Shown here piece by piece: positions 56,353-64,000 of a stretch of 64,000 nucleotides of DNA (position 1 is the first letter of the stretch; each line of letters opens with the position of its first letter). This DNA comes from Candidatus Pantoea bituminis. Lineage in GTDB: Bacteria; Pseudomonadota; Gammaproteobacteria; Enterobacterales; Enterobacteriaceae. Under the pieces are notes generated by a model that was given only the letters and a program-made list of their open reading frames with translations, did no database searches and was not told the origin of the DNA. The position numbers and the translations under genes were made by a program. Where the stretch lies: positions 1,860,001 to 1,924,000 of the forward strand of contig NZ_JAGTWO010000004.1 in the NCBI RefSeq assembly GCF_018842675.1. The letters run 5' to 3'.

Positions 56353-56475
56353 ATGGCGATATTTTTACCGCTATTACGATTGTATGGCTTTTCCGCCGCC
56401 GCAGAGTCGCGAAGGGCGCAGATCGGGTCTATACCTAACGGAATTATCCATTTTTTCACTCTGGCCGTAGGCTAA
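56353..56475 (+). CDS. Possible 40-residue leader peptide coupled to waaY
   Basis: AGGAGG at 56342-56347 lies five bases before ATG 56353, the best ribosome site in this neighbourhood. The frame encodes 40 residues (MAIFLPLLRLYGFSAAAESR, then about 20 more) with a hydrophobic start, and stops two bases before the waaY ATG. waaY itself has no clear ribosome site, so translation is probably coupled through this frame. I do not recognise the peptide. A longer in-frame start at 56263 lacks a good ribosome site. Confidence 0.5.
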   Translation: MAIFLPLLRLYGFSAAAESRRAQIGSIPNGIIHFFTLAVG

Positions 56476-56477
56476 TT

Positions 56478-57188
56478 ATGCTGCACAAAACTAAATATAA
56501 TAATCTTACGCTGTGCTTCAAAGAGAGTCGTGTTCCGTATAACGAGATCCTGGAGGATTTTGTTCATTTACGTCTTCCGATACGTAAGGTGTTCCGCAAC
56601 AAGGACAATACCAAGGTCATGCTGGTCCAGCACCAGGAACAATTATATATATTGAAAGTATTCAAACCCAACGGTAAAAAAATCGAAAGGGTGCTTAAAT
56701 CCTTTTTCAGAAAGGATTACTTTTTAAGTCTGATTCAACTCAACGATGAGCTCTGGTCAAGAGGCATGCGTTTTCAAAATGACGTTTACCTGTTAGCGCA
56801 GCGCAAACAGGGGCCTTATACCGATCTCTACATCATGTTGAATGAATACATTCCCGGCACGGTGCTGAATGAGTTTGATGTCATTCCTGAGGTAATCAAA
56901 CAGGACCTTGTGCATAACATGGCGTTATTGCATCAACATAAACTCATTTCTGGTGACGCCCATAAAGGCAACTTTATCCTTTCTGAACACGGGCTGCGTA
57001 TCATCGATTTATCCGGTAAGAAGTTCACCCGACGCAGAGTGGCAGAAGATCGCCTGGCGCTGGAGAGCCGTTTCAACATCAAGGAGATAGAGAGGGACTT
57101 TTCCTACTATCTGCTCAAAGCGAAATTCCACCTCCGACAAAAAATCAAAAGCGGTAAGCATGTTCTGGCGAAGATGTTTGCCTTTTAA
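56478..57188 (+). CDS. waaY: Lipopolysaccharide core heptose(II) kinase WaaY
   Basis: A 236-residue kinase-fold protein that phosphorylates heptose II of the lipopolysaccharide inner core. The catalytic loop LISGDAHKGNFILSEHG (Asp160) and the metal motif LRIIDLSGKKF (Asp177) match E. coli WaaY, as does LYILKVFKPNGKKIERVLKS with the ATP-binding lysine. Normally it sits in a waa operon; here it is alone, preceded by a small coupled open frame. Core phosphorylation helps outer-membrane stability and polymyxin resistance. Confidence 0.85.
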   Translation: MLHKTKYNNLTLCFKESRVPYNEILEDFVHLRLPIRKVFRNKDNTKVMLVQHQEQLYILKVFKPNGKKIERVLKSFFRKDYFLSLIQLNDELWSRGMRFQNDVYLLAQRKQGPYTDLYIMLNEYIPGTVLNEFDVIPEVIKQDLVHNMALLHQHKLISGDAHKGNFILSEHGLRIIDLSGKKFTRRRVAEDRLALESRFNIKEIERDFSYYLLKAKFHLRQKIKSGKHVLAKMFAF

Positions 57189-57197
57189 AAGATATTT

Positions 57198-57276
57198 TCA
57201 GCAAGTGCGCAGTGTTTCTGTTTCGGCCAAAAAGTGACGCTTGCTGAGCTTTTCTGCGGCAAGTGCAGGCCGAAAC
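57198..57276. repeat. Interleaved inverted repeats downstream of waaY
   Basis: TCAGCAAG (57198-57205) pairs with CTTGCTGA (57240-57247), and GTTTCGGCC (57220-57228) with GGCCGAAAC (57268-57276). The order A-B-A'-B' allows a pseudoknot or two exclusive hairpins. A direct repeat GCAAGTGC occurs at 57201-57208 and 57259-57266. No T run follows. The remaining sequence to 57609 shows nothing else I can support. Confidence 0.5.
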
Positions 57277-57609
57277 CGGCGTAACTTTCGCGTAGCAGCG
57301 TCAAAACGGGTAGCCTGAAAAAGAGCGGTAAAGCTGACATATCGATATAGCCAAACGCGGACATCTGAATTTAGCCGCCATAATCCAAAGTACGCATAAT
57401 GTATATTATGTTAAATAGGATAAACATCGGTGCCGCTAAACCTGCCTATAAGCCCTTTACTCCCTTTTCCATCTTACCTTCATTCATTCAAACCCGGCTT
57501 TCCATTACAGCGCGCATCCCAGGTTATCCTGTCAGCTTTCGAGGTCGATTTTGTTTTTACACCAGCGTACTCTTTAGCAACGACATTTAAACAGCCCTCA
57601 TCACACCTT

Positions 57610-58527
57610 ATGATTATTCGTCCTTCCCAACACTGGTTCCGCCGTTTGTTTGTCTGGCATGGTTCCGTGTTATCAAAAATTATGTTTCGCCTGTCACTCA
57701 ACGTGTTGATGTCTGTTATCGCGGTACTGAGTTACCAATGGTACGAGTCGCTGGGCGTTCACCTCACTCTTGCACCTTTTAGCTTACTTGGCGTGGCTAT
57801 CGCTATCTTCCTTGGTTTTCGTAACAACGCCAGTTATGCCCGCTTTATTGAAGCCCGCACGCTTTGGGGTTCATTGTTGATCACTCAGCGCTCGCTGTTA
57901 CGCCAAATCAAAAGCACGCTGTTGTCCGATGACGCTGCGGTTCGCGAAATTTCTGCACTGATGATGGCGTTTAACTGGAGCCTGAAACATCAATTGCGCC
58001 AAACCGACGGACGCGCTGATCTGCTCCGTCTACTGCCGCCACGCTGGCATGATCAGGTAATGAACGATCCATCGCCGTGTAATCAGCTATTACTCTGTAT
58101 GGGGATTTGGTTGGGTGAACAGCGTCAACGTGGCGTAATCTCTGATATTGTCTGGCAAAGTATTGATGCCAATATCAATCATCTCTCTCAGGTGCTGGGC
58201 GGTTGCGAGCGTATCGTGACAACACCTATTCCTTTTGCATACAGCCTGATATTGCATCGCACCGTTTACCTGTTCTGTACCCTATTGCCTTTTGCGCTGG
58301 TCGCCGATTTGCACTACATGACGCCGCTGGTATCAGTGTTTGTTTCCTATACTTTTTTGTCACTGGAATCATTGGCAGAAGAACTGGAAGATCCCTTTGG
58401 TATGGCTGCCAACGACCTGCCGCTGGATGCGCTTTGTGTGATTATCGAGCGCAATTTAAAGGCGCTGCAGGGTGATTACCCGCTTCCCGAGCCCTTGAAG
58501 CCAGACAACCATTACAACTTAACATGA
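57610..58527 (+). CDS. yneE: Bestrophin-family channel YneE
   Basis: A 305-residue inner-membrane protein of the bestrophin (UPF0187) family. RPSQHWFRRLFVWHGSVLSK, TLAPFSLLGVAIAIFLGFRN, YARFIEARTLWG and SLAEELEDPFGMAANDLPLD match E. coli YneE. A Klebsiella relative forms a pentameric cation channel. I chose ATG 57610 because it aligns with the family start; the open frame extends 60 codons upstream without similarity. Confidence 0.9.
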   Translation: MIIRPSQHWFRRLFVWHGSVLSKIMFRLSLNVLMSVIAVLSYQWYESLGVHLTLAPFSLLGVAIAIFLGFRNNASYARFIEARTLWGSLLITQRSLLRQIKSTLLSDDAAVREISALMMAFNWSLKHQLRQTDGRADLLRLLPPRWHDQVMNDPSPCNQLLLCMGIWLGEQRQRGVISDIVWQSIDANINHLSQVLGGCERIVTTPIPFAYSLILHRTVYLFCTLLPFALVADLHYMTPLVSVFVSYTFLSLESLAEELEDPFGMAANDLPLDALCVIIERNLKALQGDYPLPEPLKPDNHYNLT

Positions 58528-58537
58528 TTCAAGGGCT

Positions 58538-58563
58538 AAACCCGGCGTGTGGGTGCCGGGTTT
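58538..58563. terminator. Terminator between yneE and the TetR gene
   Basis: AAACCCGGC at 58538-58546 and GCCGGGTTT at 58555-58563 form a nine-base-pair stem with an eight-base loop between convergent genes. Confidence 0.8.
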
Positions 58564-58584
58564 ATTTAACATAAAAAGCGCGCA

Positions 58585-59220
58585 TCAGGGTTTAATCCAT
58601 GCGGCTATACACTCTTTCATCACGCGCAAACGCTCTGCCAGCGCCGCTTTTTCACTGAGATCTTTTTGATACAGAATCGACAGCGTTGATTGGTTGATCA
58701 GATAAAAGAAACCCAGCGCTGAGATATTGATATTTAGCTGCATGACATCAATATTCGTCCTAACGTTACCTTCAAGGACGCCGCGTTCCAGCAGGCTTTT
58801 GGTAATGCTGATCCAACTCTGGTTGATCTCTACGGTCACAGATGAATCTTTGAGATGCCGCGCTTTGAGTTGGTTTTCACTGTTCAGCAGACGGATGAAC
58901 TCTGGATTTTTTAGATAATAGTGCCAGGTGAACTCAACCAGTTTGAGGATCGCTTCATTGGCAGGAACTTCATCCAGCGACAGCGCCGCTTCGTGCTCAC
59001 GTATATCCCGATACGCATCTTCCAACACCCGAGTAAACAGCACATCTTTGTTGGTGAAGTAGTAGTAAATAAGCTGTTTATTCGCCTGAGCACGTTCTGC
59101 GATACTGTCTACACGCGCCCCGTCAAACCCCTTCTCTGCAAACTCTGCACGGGCAGCCTGGAGAATACGCTGCTGTTTATCAGCCGAATCATTTTTATCT
59201 TTAACGCCCCTGTTAGCCAA
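58585..59220 (-). CDS. TetR-family repressor of the DUF993 operon
   Basis: A 211-residue TetR-family regulator. The DNA-binding region is QQRILQAARAEFAEKGFDGA then RVDSIAERAQANKQLIYYYF, close to the RutR/AcrR-like group; the C-terminal part has FTWHYYLKNPEFIRLLNSEN. It is divergent from the four-gene operon starting at 59489. A perfect palindrome at 59301-59316 and a second similar site at 59370-59385 in the shared region are its likely operators. Ligand unknown, presumably a pathway intermediate. Confidence 0.85.
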   Translation of the reverse strand: MANRGVKDKNDSADKQQRILQAARAEFAEKGFDGARVDSIAERAQANKQLIYYYFTNKDVLFTRVLEDAYRDIREHEAALSLDEVPANEAILKLVEFTWHYYLKNPEFIRLLNSENQLKARHLKDSSVTVEINQSWISITKSLLERGVLEGNVRTNIDVMQLNINISALGFFYLINQSTLSILYQKDLSEKAALAERLRVMKECIAAWIKP

Positions 59221-59300
59221 ACTCCTCTCCTCATTTTCGCTGCGCTTTTCAACAGTATAGTGCCTTAATTTGTCGGTAAAACAAGCAAGGTAAAATTTTC

Positions 59301-59316
59301 AACCAACTAGTTGGTT
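59301..59316. promoter_or_regulatory. Palindromic operator, probably for the TetR regulator
   Basis: AACCAACTAGTTGGTT is a perfect 16-base inverted repeat, 80 bases upstream of the TetR start. Confidence 0.7.
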
Positions 59317-59369
59317 ATGTGAAATTGATCAAAGTTAAAATGTTTTTTGACTCCTATAGTGAAGCCATC

Positions 59370-59385
59370 AACCAGTTAGTTGAAT
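59370..59385. promoter_or_regulatory. Second TetR-type operator before the DUF993 operon
   Basis: AACCAGTTAGTTGAAT matches the perfect palindrome at 59301-59316 at 12 of 16 positions, sharing AACCA and TAGTTG. It lies about 100 bases before the first operon gene and 69 bases from the first site. Confidence 0.6.
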
Positions 59386-59488
59386 AACTATTAACCGGCT
59401 TGCTCATCGTTTCCTGAAGATTTGAGGCGTTATGTCGTCTCGATCACAACTCATGCGGCAAAGCGATTTTCAACAATGAGGTGAATGA

Positions 59489-60640
59489 ATGGCTCAGATT
59501 CCCGTTGGTATCATCATGCATGGCGTTACAGGACGGATGGGGAAAAATCAGCACTTAATCCGTTCGATTGTACAGATTCGCGAGCAAGGTGGCGTGCCGT
59601 TGGCCAATGGTGATCGCCTCATGCCTGACCCGATCCTGATAGGTCGCAACGCGGAAAAGATCGCCGCACTGGCGCAGGAATTTGGCATCAACCGCTGGGG
59701 AACGGATGTTGATGAAGCACTTGATAACGCGAGTGACATCATCTTTTTTGATGCGGCGACCACCCAGGCGCGCCCTGCTCTGCTGAAAAAAGCCATCAGC
59801 AAAGGTAAACATGTTTATAGTGAGAAACCGGTGGCGATGGGCCTGGATGACGCGTTGGATCTTTACCATTTCGCCCAGGAAAAAGGCGTTTGCCACGGTG
59901 TCGTTCAGGACAAACTTTGGCTGCCGGGCTTGCAGAAACTCAAGCTGCTAAATGAATCGGGCTTTTTCGGTAAAGTGTTATCGGTGCGTGGCGAGTTTGG
60001 CTACTGGGTATTTGAAGGCAACCTGCAACCTACGCAGCGCCCATCGTGGAATTATCGCAGTGAAGATGGCGGCGGCATTATTCTCGATATGATTTGTCAC
60101 TGGCGCTATGTCATCGACAACCTGTTTGGTGAGATTAAAAGTCTCAGCTGTATTGGCGCAACCCACATTCCTCAACGCTGGGATGAGCAACATCAACCCT
60201 ATCAAGCCACGGCGGATGATGCCGTTTACGCAACCTTTGAGCTGCACAACGGCACGATTGTGCAAATCAACAGTTCCTGGTGTGTTCGCGTTCGCCGAGA
60301 TGATTTAGTGACTTTTCAAGTCGATGGCGTTAACGGTTCGGCGGTTGCCGGTCTAACTGATTGCTTCACCCAAGCCAACGTCAACACGCCAAAACCGGTG
60401 TGGAACCCCGATGTTCGCCAGACGCATAACTTTTTTGCCGACTGGGCGGAAGTGCCTGAAACCCAAACTTATGACAACGCGTTCAAAGTGCAGTGGGAAC
60501 TTTTTCTGCGGCACGTTTGGGGCGAAGGCGATTATCGCTGGGGCCTGCTGGAAGGCGCCAAAGGTCTGCAACTGGTGGATCTGGCACTTAAAAGCTGGAA
60601 AGAGCGGCGCTGGATTGATGTGCCTTCATTAGAGCGTTGA
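59489..60640 (+). CDS. Gfo/Idh/MocA-family sugar dehydrogenase
   Basis: A 383-residue NAD(P)-dependent oxidoreductase. The Rossmann start is unusual, GIIMHGVTGRMGKNQH, recalling DapB more than the usual GxGxxG. The EKP motif (Glu112-Lys-Pro114 in YSEKPVAMG) and the catalytic Asp200/His204 pair in GGGIILDMICHWRYVID are typical of the family, which oxidises a sugar or cyclitol hydroxyl. It is the first gene of the operon, with AATGAGG before ATG 59489. It probably performs the first oxidation of an unidentified sugar-like substrate. Confidence 0.85.
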   Translation: MAQIPVGIIMHGVTGRMGKNQHLIRSIVQIREQGGVPLANGDRLMPDPILIGRNAEKIAALAQEFGINRWGTDVDEALDNASDIIFFDAATTQARPALLKKAISKGKHVYSEKPVAMGLDDALDLYHFAQEKGVCHGVVQDKLWLPGLQKLKLLNESGFFGKVLSVRGEFGYWVFEGNLQPTQRPSWNYRSEDGGGIILDMICHWRYVIDNLFGEIKSLSCIGATHIPQRWDEQHQPYQATADDAVYATFELHNGTIVQINSSWCVRVRRDDLVTFQVDGVNGSAVAGLTDCFTQANVNTPKPVWNPDVRQTHNFFADWAEVPETQTYDNAFKVQWELFLRHVWGEGDYRWGLLEGAKGLQLVDLALKSWKERRWIDVPSLER

Positions 60641-60650
60641 GGATCACATC

Positions 60651-61482
60651 ATGCAGAGACCCAATCCACATAAACTTTCGCTGAATACGGCAACGGTTCG
60701 CCAGCAGTGGAATCTCCAGCAGATTATTGAAGGTTGTGCCCGCCACGAGATTCGCGGCATTTCACCCTGGCGCGATCAGGTCGCCGAGCTGGGGCTCAAG
60801 CAAACGGCCCGGCTGATTAGAACACATGAACTTAGCGTCAGCGGATATTGCCGCGGCGGGATGTTTCCGGCTAATACCGCTGAACAGCGCCATAACAACC
60901 TCAGCGACAATTTTCGCGCCGTGGATGAAGCGCTTGAGTTAAACGCGGCTTGTCTGGTGTTGGTGGTGGGCGGATTACCCGCTGGCTCCAAAGATTTAGC
61001 GGGCGCCCGTCAGCAAGTACATGACGGCCTGAATACCTTGCTGGAATATGCCCGGCCCCGCGGAATGCCGTTAGCCATTGAGCCGCTGCATCCAATGTAT
61101 GCCGCTGATCGGGCCTGCATCAATAGTTTAAAGCAGGCTAACGATCTGATTGACGATCTGGGTGATGAGGGATTGGGCCTCGCAGTCGATCTCTATCACA
61201 CGTGGTGGGATGCGGATTTTCATCACGAAATCCGGCGAGCGGGGAAAAACGACTGCTGGCTTTTCACATCTGCGACTGGCTTAACCCGACACAGGACATG
61301 CTCGAAGATCGCGGCATGATGGGCGATGGCGTGATCGATATTCGCGGTTTTCGTCTGGCCGTTGAAGCACTGGGTTATGACGGTTTTCATGAAGTCGAAA
61401 TTTTTCCCGCCTCAACTGGTGGATGAAAGATCCTGACGAGGTGCTGCGCACCTGCAAAATGCGCCATCAGGAACACGGTTAA
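60651..61482 (+). CDS. TIM-barrel sugar isomerase/epimerase (two frameshifts)
   Basis: A 277-residue AP-endonuclease-2/IolE-like TIM barrel. Metal ligands are suggested by LAIEPLHPMY, GLAVDLYHTWWD, AFHICDWL and the final EVEIFS. Two homopolymer errors break the frame: A run 61245-61249 (correction gives RAGKKRLLAFHICDW) and T run 61401-61405 (correction gives EVEIFSRLNWWMKDPDEVLR). The family isomerises, epimerises or dehydrates keto-sugars. It follows the dehydrogenase by ten bases. Confidence 0.82.
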
Positions 61483-61548
61483 ACATCACTTGTATCTGAC
61501 AGAGCTGAAAAGCTGTTTTCGTCGGTCAACAGACATGTCGAGAAAAAT

Positions 61549-62787
61549 ATGAATACAGATACCCGAAAAATGATTCTGGTCACCGTGCTTTGCGGCCTGG
61601 GATACATGATGTACTCGGTTGATCGAATGACGGTGTCGTCGGCGATTGGCCTGATTGCCGCTGAGTTTGGTCTGGGTAAAGGCGAAAGCGGCATCCTGCT
61701 CTCCTCCTTCTTTTTGGCTTTATTCTCTTTCTGTTTATTGCCGGGATTATTGCCGACAAGCTCAGCGGAAAACCGGTTTTGATTCTGGGATTGATGATGT
61801 TTTCGCTCGCCACTTTGTTCACTGGCGTGGCGGGTAGTTTATCGAGCCTGATTTTTTACCGAGTGATGACCGGCATCGGTGAAGGCATCTTCTGGCCTGC
61901 CGCCTCGCTGGAGGTCGCCAATGTCACCAGTGATAAGCAACGTACTACGGTAATGTCGCTTTACTGGATGGGTTATCCGATTGGTGGCTTTCTCGGCACG
62001 TGGATGGGCGCGGTGCTGGGGCCGGTGTTTGGCTGGCGCGTGGTGTTTTATGTCGCCGGTGCGATGGGCATGCTCGTGGCGTTGCTGTATGCCGTATTGG
62101 TCAAAAACGATCGTAAACCGGCCGACCTTATTGCCCGTCAGGCGGCTGAGAAAGTGCCGCTGCGCACGCTGTTTCGTCATGCGCCAGTGATGATGATGGC
62201 CTTCTACTACTTCGTGTTGCTGGCCGGTTGGTGGATTGTGCTGCTGTGGGCACCGAGCTATCTCATGCAGGTGAAAAATCTGACGATCGGTACCGCTGGA
62301 ACCATTGCCAGTTTGCTGGGACTCACCGGCGCGCTGGGTGGCTTCCTGCTTGGCCGTTACTGCGATAAAGGCGATTTTCTTCGCCGCCGCAACATCCTGA
62401 TGACCATCACCATTGCCAGCGGATTTCTGATGGCGGCGATGGTTGTCAATCTCTCCGTTCCGTTGGTGATTGTGCTGGTGATGCTGCTGGGTTTCTTGGG
62501 CTATCCCATCACGCCTATCGTGCTGTCTATTACCGCCGAACTGGTTCCCCTTCTCTACGCGGCTCGGCCATTGGCTTTGTCATGAATATGGGAATGGCGG
62601 CAGGCGGCATCTCGCCCATCGTGGCAGGTTATTTCGCTCAAACCTACACGCTGCAACCCGTGTGGCTGGTAGCTGCCGCAGTGATCCTTTGCAGCAGTTT
62701 TGTGCTGCTGGGTGTGCGTAAACTCCCCGTTTCCGCCACAAAAACGCCGCAGACGCCGTGCCGCATGGGCGTCTGGTTAAGCATTAA
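61549..62787 (+). CDS. MFS transporter of the DUF993 operon (three frameshifts)
   Basis: About 413 residues with twelve membrane segments after correcting T run 61734-61736 (gives FSFCFIAGIIADKLSGKPV), C run 62547-62550 (gives ELVPPSLRGSAIGFVMNMG) and A run 62740-62744 (gives a natural end NAADAVPHGRLVKH and stop at 62787). Motifs include GYMMYSVDRMTVSSAIG, ADKLSGKPVLILG and GIGEGIFWPAASLEVAN, typical of anion or sugar-acid:cation symporters (ACS-like). It probably imports the substrate of the operon. Confidence 0.82.
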
Positions 62788-62803
62788 TCGAGAGGGACAG
62801 AAA

Positions 62804-63972
62804 ATGACGATCAGTAATAAGGTGCGTTTAGTGGACAGCGACGGGCAACCGTTCAGCTATGTGGTGAAAGGCCAACGAAACTGGAGCGTACCGCAAAACC
62901 GGTGTTTAACCGCAAGGTGTTTGCCGCGGCACACGTGGTCGCTGATCCTGTAAAGATGCAGAATCCTACACGTGATATGGCTATCGACTGGGAGTCAACG
63001 CTGGAATATCGACGCCATCTCATGTCACTGGGTTTTGGCGTGGCAGAAGCGATGGACACCGCTCAGCGCGGCATGGGACTTGACTGGCCAACCAGCCTTG
63101 AGCTGATTCAACGCAGTGTGGCCCAGGCAAAGGATTTTCCGCAGGTTACTATTGCCAGCGGCGCGGGCACCGATCACCTGACTGATTTCACGGGTTTGAC
63201 CTTAAATGATGTGACCAATGCTTATGAACAGCAGATTGCGGCCATTGAAGCCTGCGGTGGTCGCATTATCCTGATGGCGAGTCGGGCACTGGCCGCCATC
63301 GCTAAGGGGCCTGAAGATTACATAACCGTCTACGACACCGTGCTAAAGCAGGTGCGTGAACCGGTGATTCTGCATTGGCTGGGTGATATGTTTGATCCGG
63401 CGCTGCGGGGTTACTGGGGCGCCGGGCAGATCCACAGCGCCATGGAAATTTGCCTGTCGGTGATACGCAACAATGCAGCGAAAATCGACGGCATCAAAAT
63501 CTCATTGCTGGATAAAGATCGCGAAATCGAGATGCGCCGTCAGCTTCCCGCCTCCGTCAAAATGTATACCGGCGACGACTTCAATTATCCCGAATTGATT
63601 GCGGGCGACAGTCAGGGCTATTCACACGCACTGCTAGGGATTTTGGATGCGATTGCACCGGCAGCCTCCGGCGCGCTGCATGCGCTGGCGCAAGGCGATC
63701 AGCAGAAATATCATCAGATTCTTGCTCCGACGTTGCCGTTGGCACGACATATCTTTGCCGCTCCAACGCAGTACTACAAATCGGGCATTGTGTTTCTGGC
63801 CTGGCTCAATGGACATCAGCGTCATTTTACCCTGCTGGGCGGTATGCAGAGCGCACGCAGTCTCTCACATTATTGCATGCTGTTTCGCCTGGCTGACGAA
63901 GCGGGATTACTCGATAACGTTGACGTTGCGTCGGAAAGGATGTGGTTACTGGCTAAGCTCCATGGGATTTAA
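62804..63972 (+). CDS. DUF993 dihydrodipicolinate-synthase-like aldolase (one frameshift)
   Basis: A 389-residue protein of the DUF993 family, distant from DapA-type class I aldolases. One A is missing at 62878-62880; correction gives VVKGQRKLERTAKPVFNRKV. Lys232 in IDGIKISLLDKDRE falls where DapA-family enzymes carry the Schiff-base lysine. GAGTDHLTDFTGLTL and a GRIILMASRALA strand precede it. It starts 17 bases after the corrected stop of the transporter gene, with GAGGGACAG upstream. It would cleave the keto-sugar product of the operon; neither substrate nor products are known. The operon may continue beyond the window. Confidence 0.82.
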
Positions 63973-64000
63973 ACGGTTCCCCTTCGCTTCAAGGCAGAAA

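Noticed and set aside
56263..56475. 70-residue protein starting at 56263
   Set aside because: The upstream start has no good ribosome site; the internal ATG at 56353 with AGGAGG is the more likely start.
57430..57609. 60-codon N-terminal extension of yneE
   Set aside because: No similarity to the family; ATG 57610 aligns with the E. coli start.
1..64000. CRISPR arrays, tRNA or rRNA genes, insertion sequences, prophage genes
   Set aside because: None was recognised when reading the window; no spaced repeats, transposase or integrase motifs were seen.

Overview
The window looks like a chromosomal segment of a Gram-negative gammaproteobacterium of the order Enterobacterales. Protein sequences resemble Escherichia coli, Salmonella and Klebsiella genes closely enough to name many on sight, and the block ynfM, ynfL, mlc, bioD2, osmU, ynfD, ynfB, ynfA, ydfG keeps a gene neighbourhood known from E. 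coli and Salmonella. The mixture (ampC without ampR, a lone waaY, rhamnose and purine catabolism) would fit an Erwinia/Pantoea-type relative, but genus is an inference. I saw no rRNA, tRNA, CRISPR, insertion sequence or prophage.

Layout. 0-4.4 kb: L-rhamnose genes, with rhaS (partial) divergent from rhaBAD-rhaM and a recognisable CRP/RhaS promoter. 4.4-9.7 kb: comR divergent from two tandem bhsA copies, then sotB, a cytochrome b561, a small Cys/His protein and ynfM. 9.8-14.4 kb: ynfL, mlc, bioD2 and a purine permease. 14.4-17.9 kb: OsmU osmoprotectant importer. 18.3-21.7 kb: a DHA2 efflux pump, ynfD, ynfB, ynfA, ydfG. 22.1-31.3 kb: purine catabolism (guaD-xdhABC and hpxO) with dcp between. 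32-37.6 kb: a glycosyltransferase, a Cys-rich secreted protein, ampC, a GH15 hydrolase and a dehydrogenase. 38.1-44.6 kb: LacI regulator divergent from an AfuABC-type importer plus an inositol-monophosphatase-like phosphatase. 45-50.4 kb: a second molybdenum hydroxylase (PaoABC type) with its maturation genes. 50.5-53.8 kb: tenA-thiZXY behind a TPP riboswitch. 53.9-58.6 kb: a degenerate M24 protein, a P-loop kinase-like protein, waaY and yneE. 58.6-64 kb: a TetR regulator divergent from a four-gene catabolic operon that includes a DUF993 aldolase-like protein.

How the genes work together. Guanine is deaminated by GuaD, xanthine oxidised by XdhABC to urate, and urate hydroxylated by HpxO; the NCS2 permease probably feeds this route. 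The guaD operon and hpxO both carry sigma-54-like promoters with NtrC-like sites upstream, so purines are probably used as a nitrogen source. The TetR/DUF993 operon and the LacI/AfuABC/phosphatase operon look like self-contained carbohydrate uptake and catabolism modules with unknown substrates.

Data quality. I count 22 reading-frame breaks in 14 genes, 20 of them a single missing base in a short run of one nucleotide. In each case adding the base restores a full-length protein of the expected family and often the correct overlap with the next gene. I therefore treat these as sequencing or assembly errors and annotate the genes at full length with the break positions noted.
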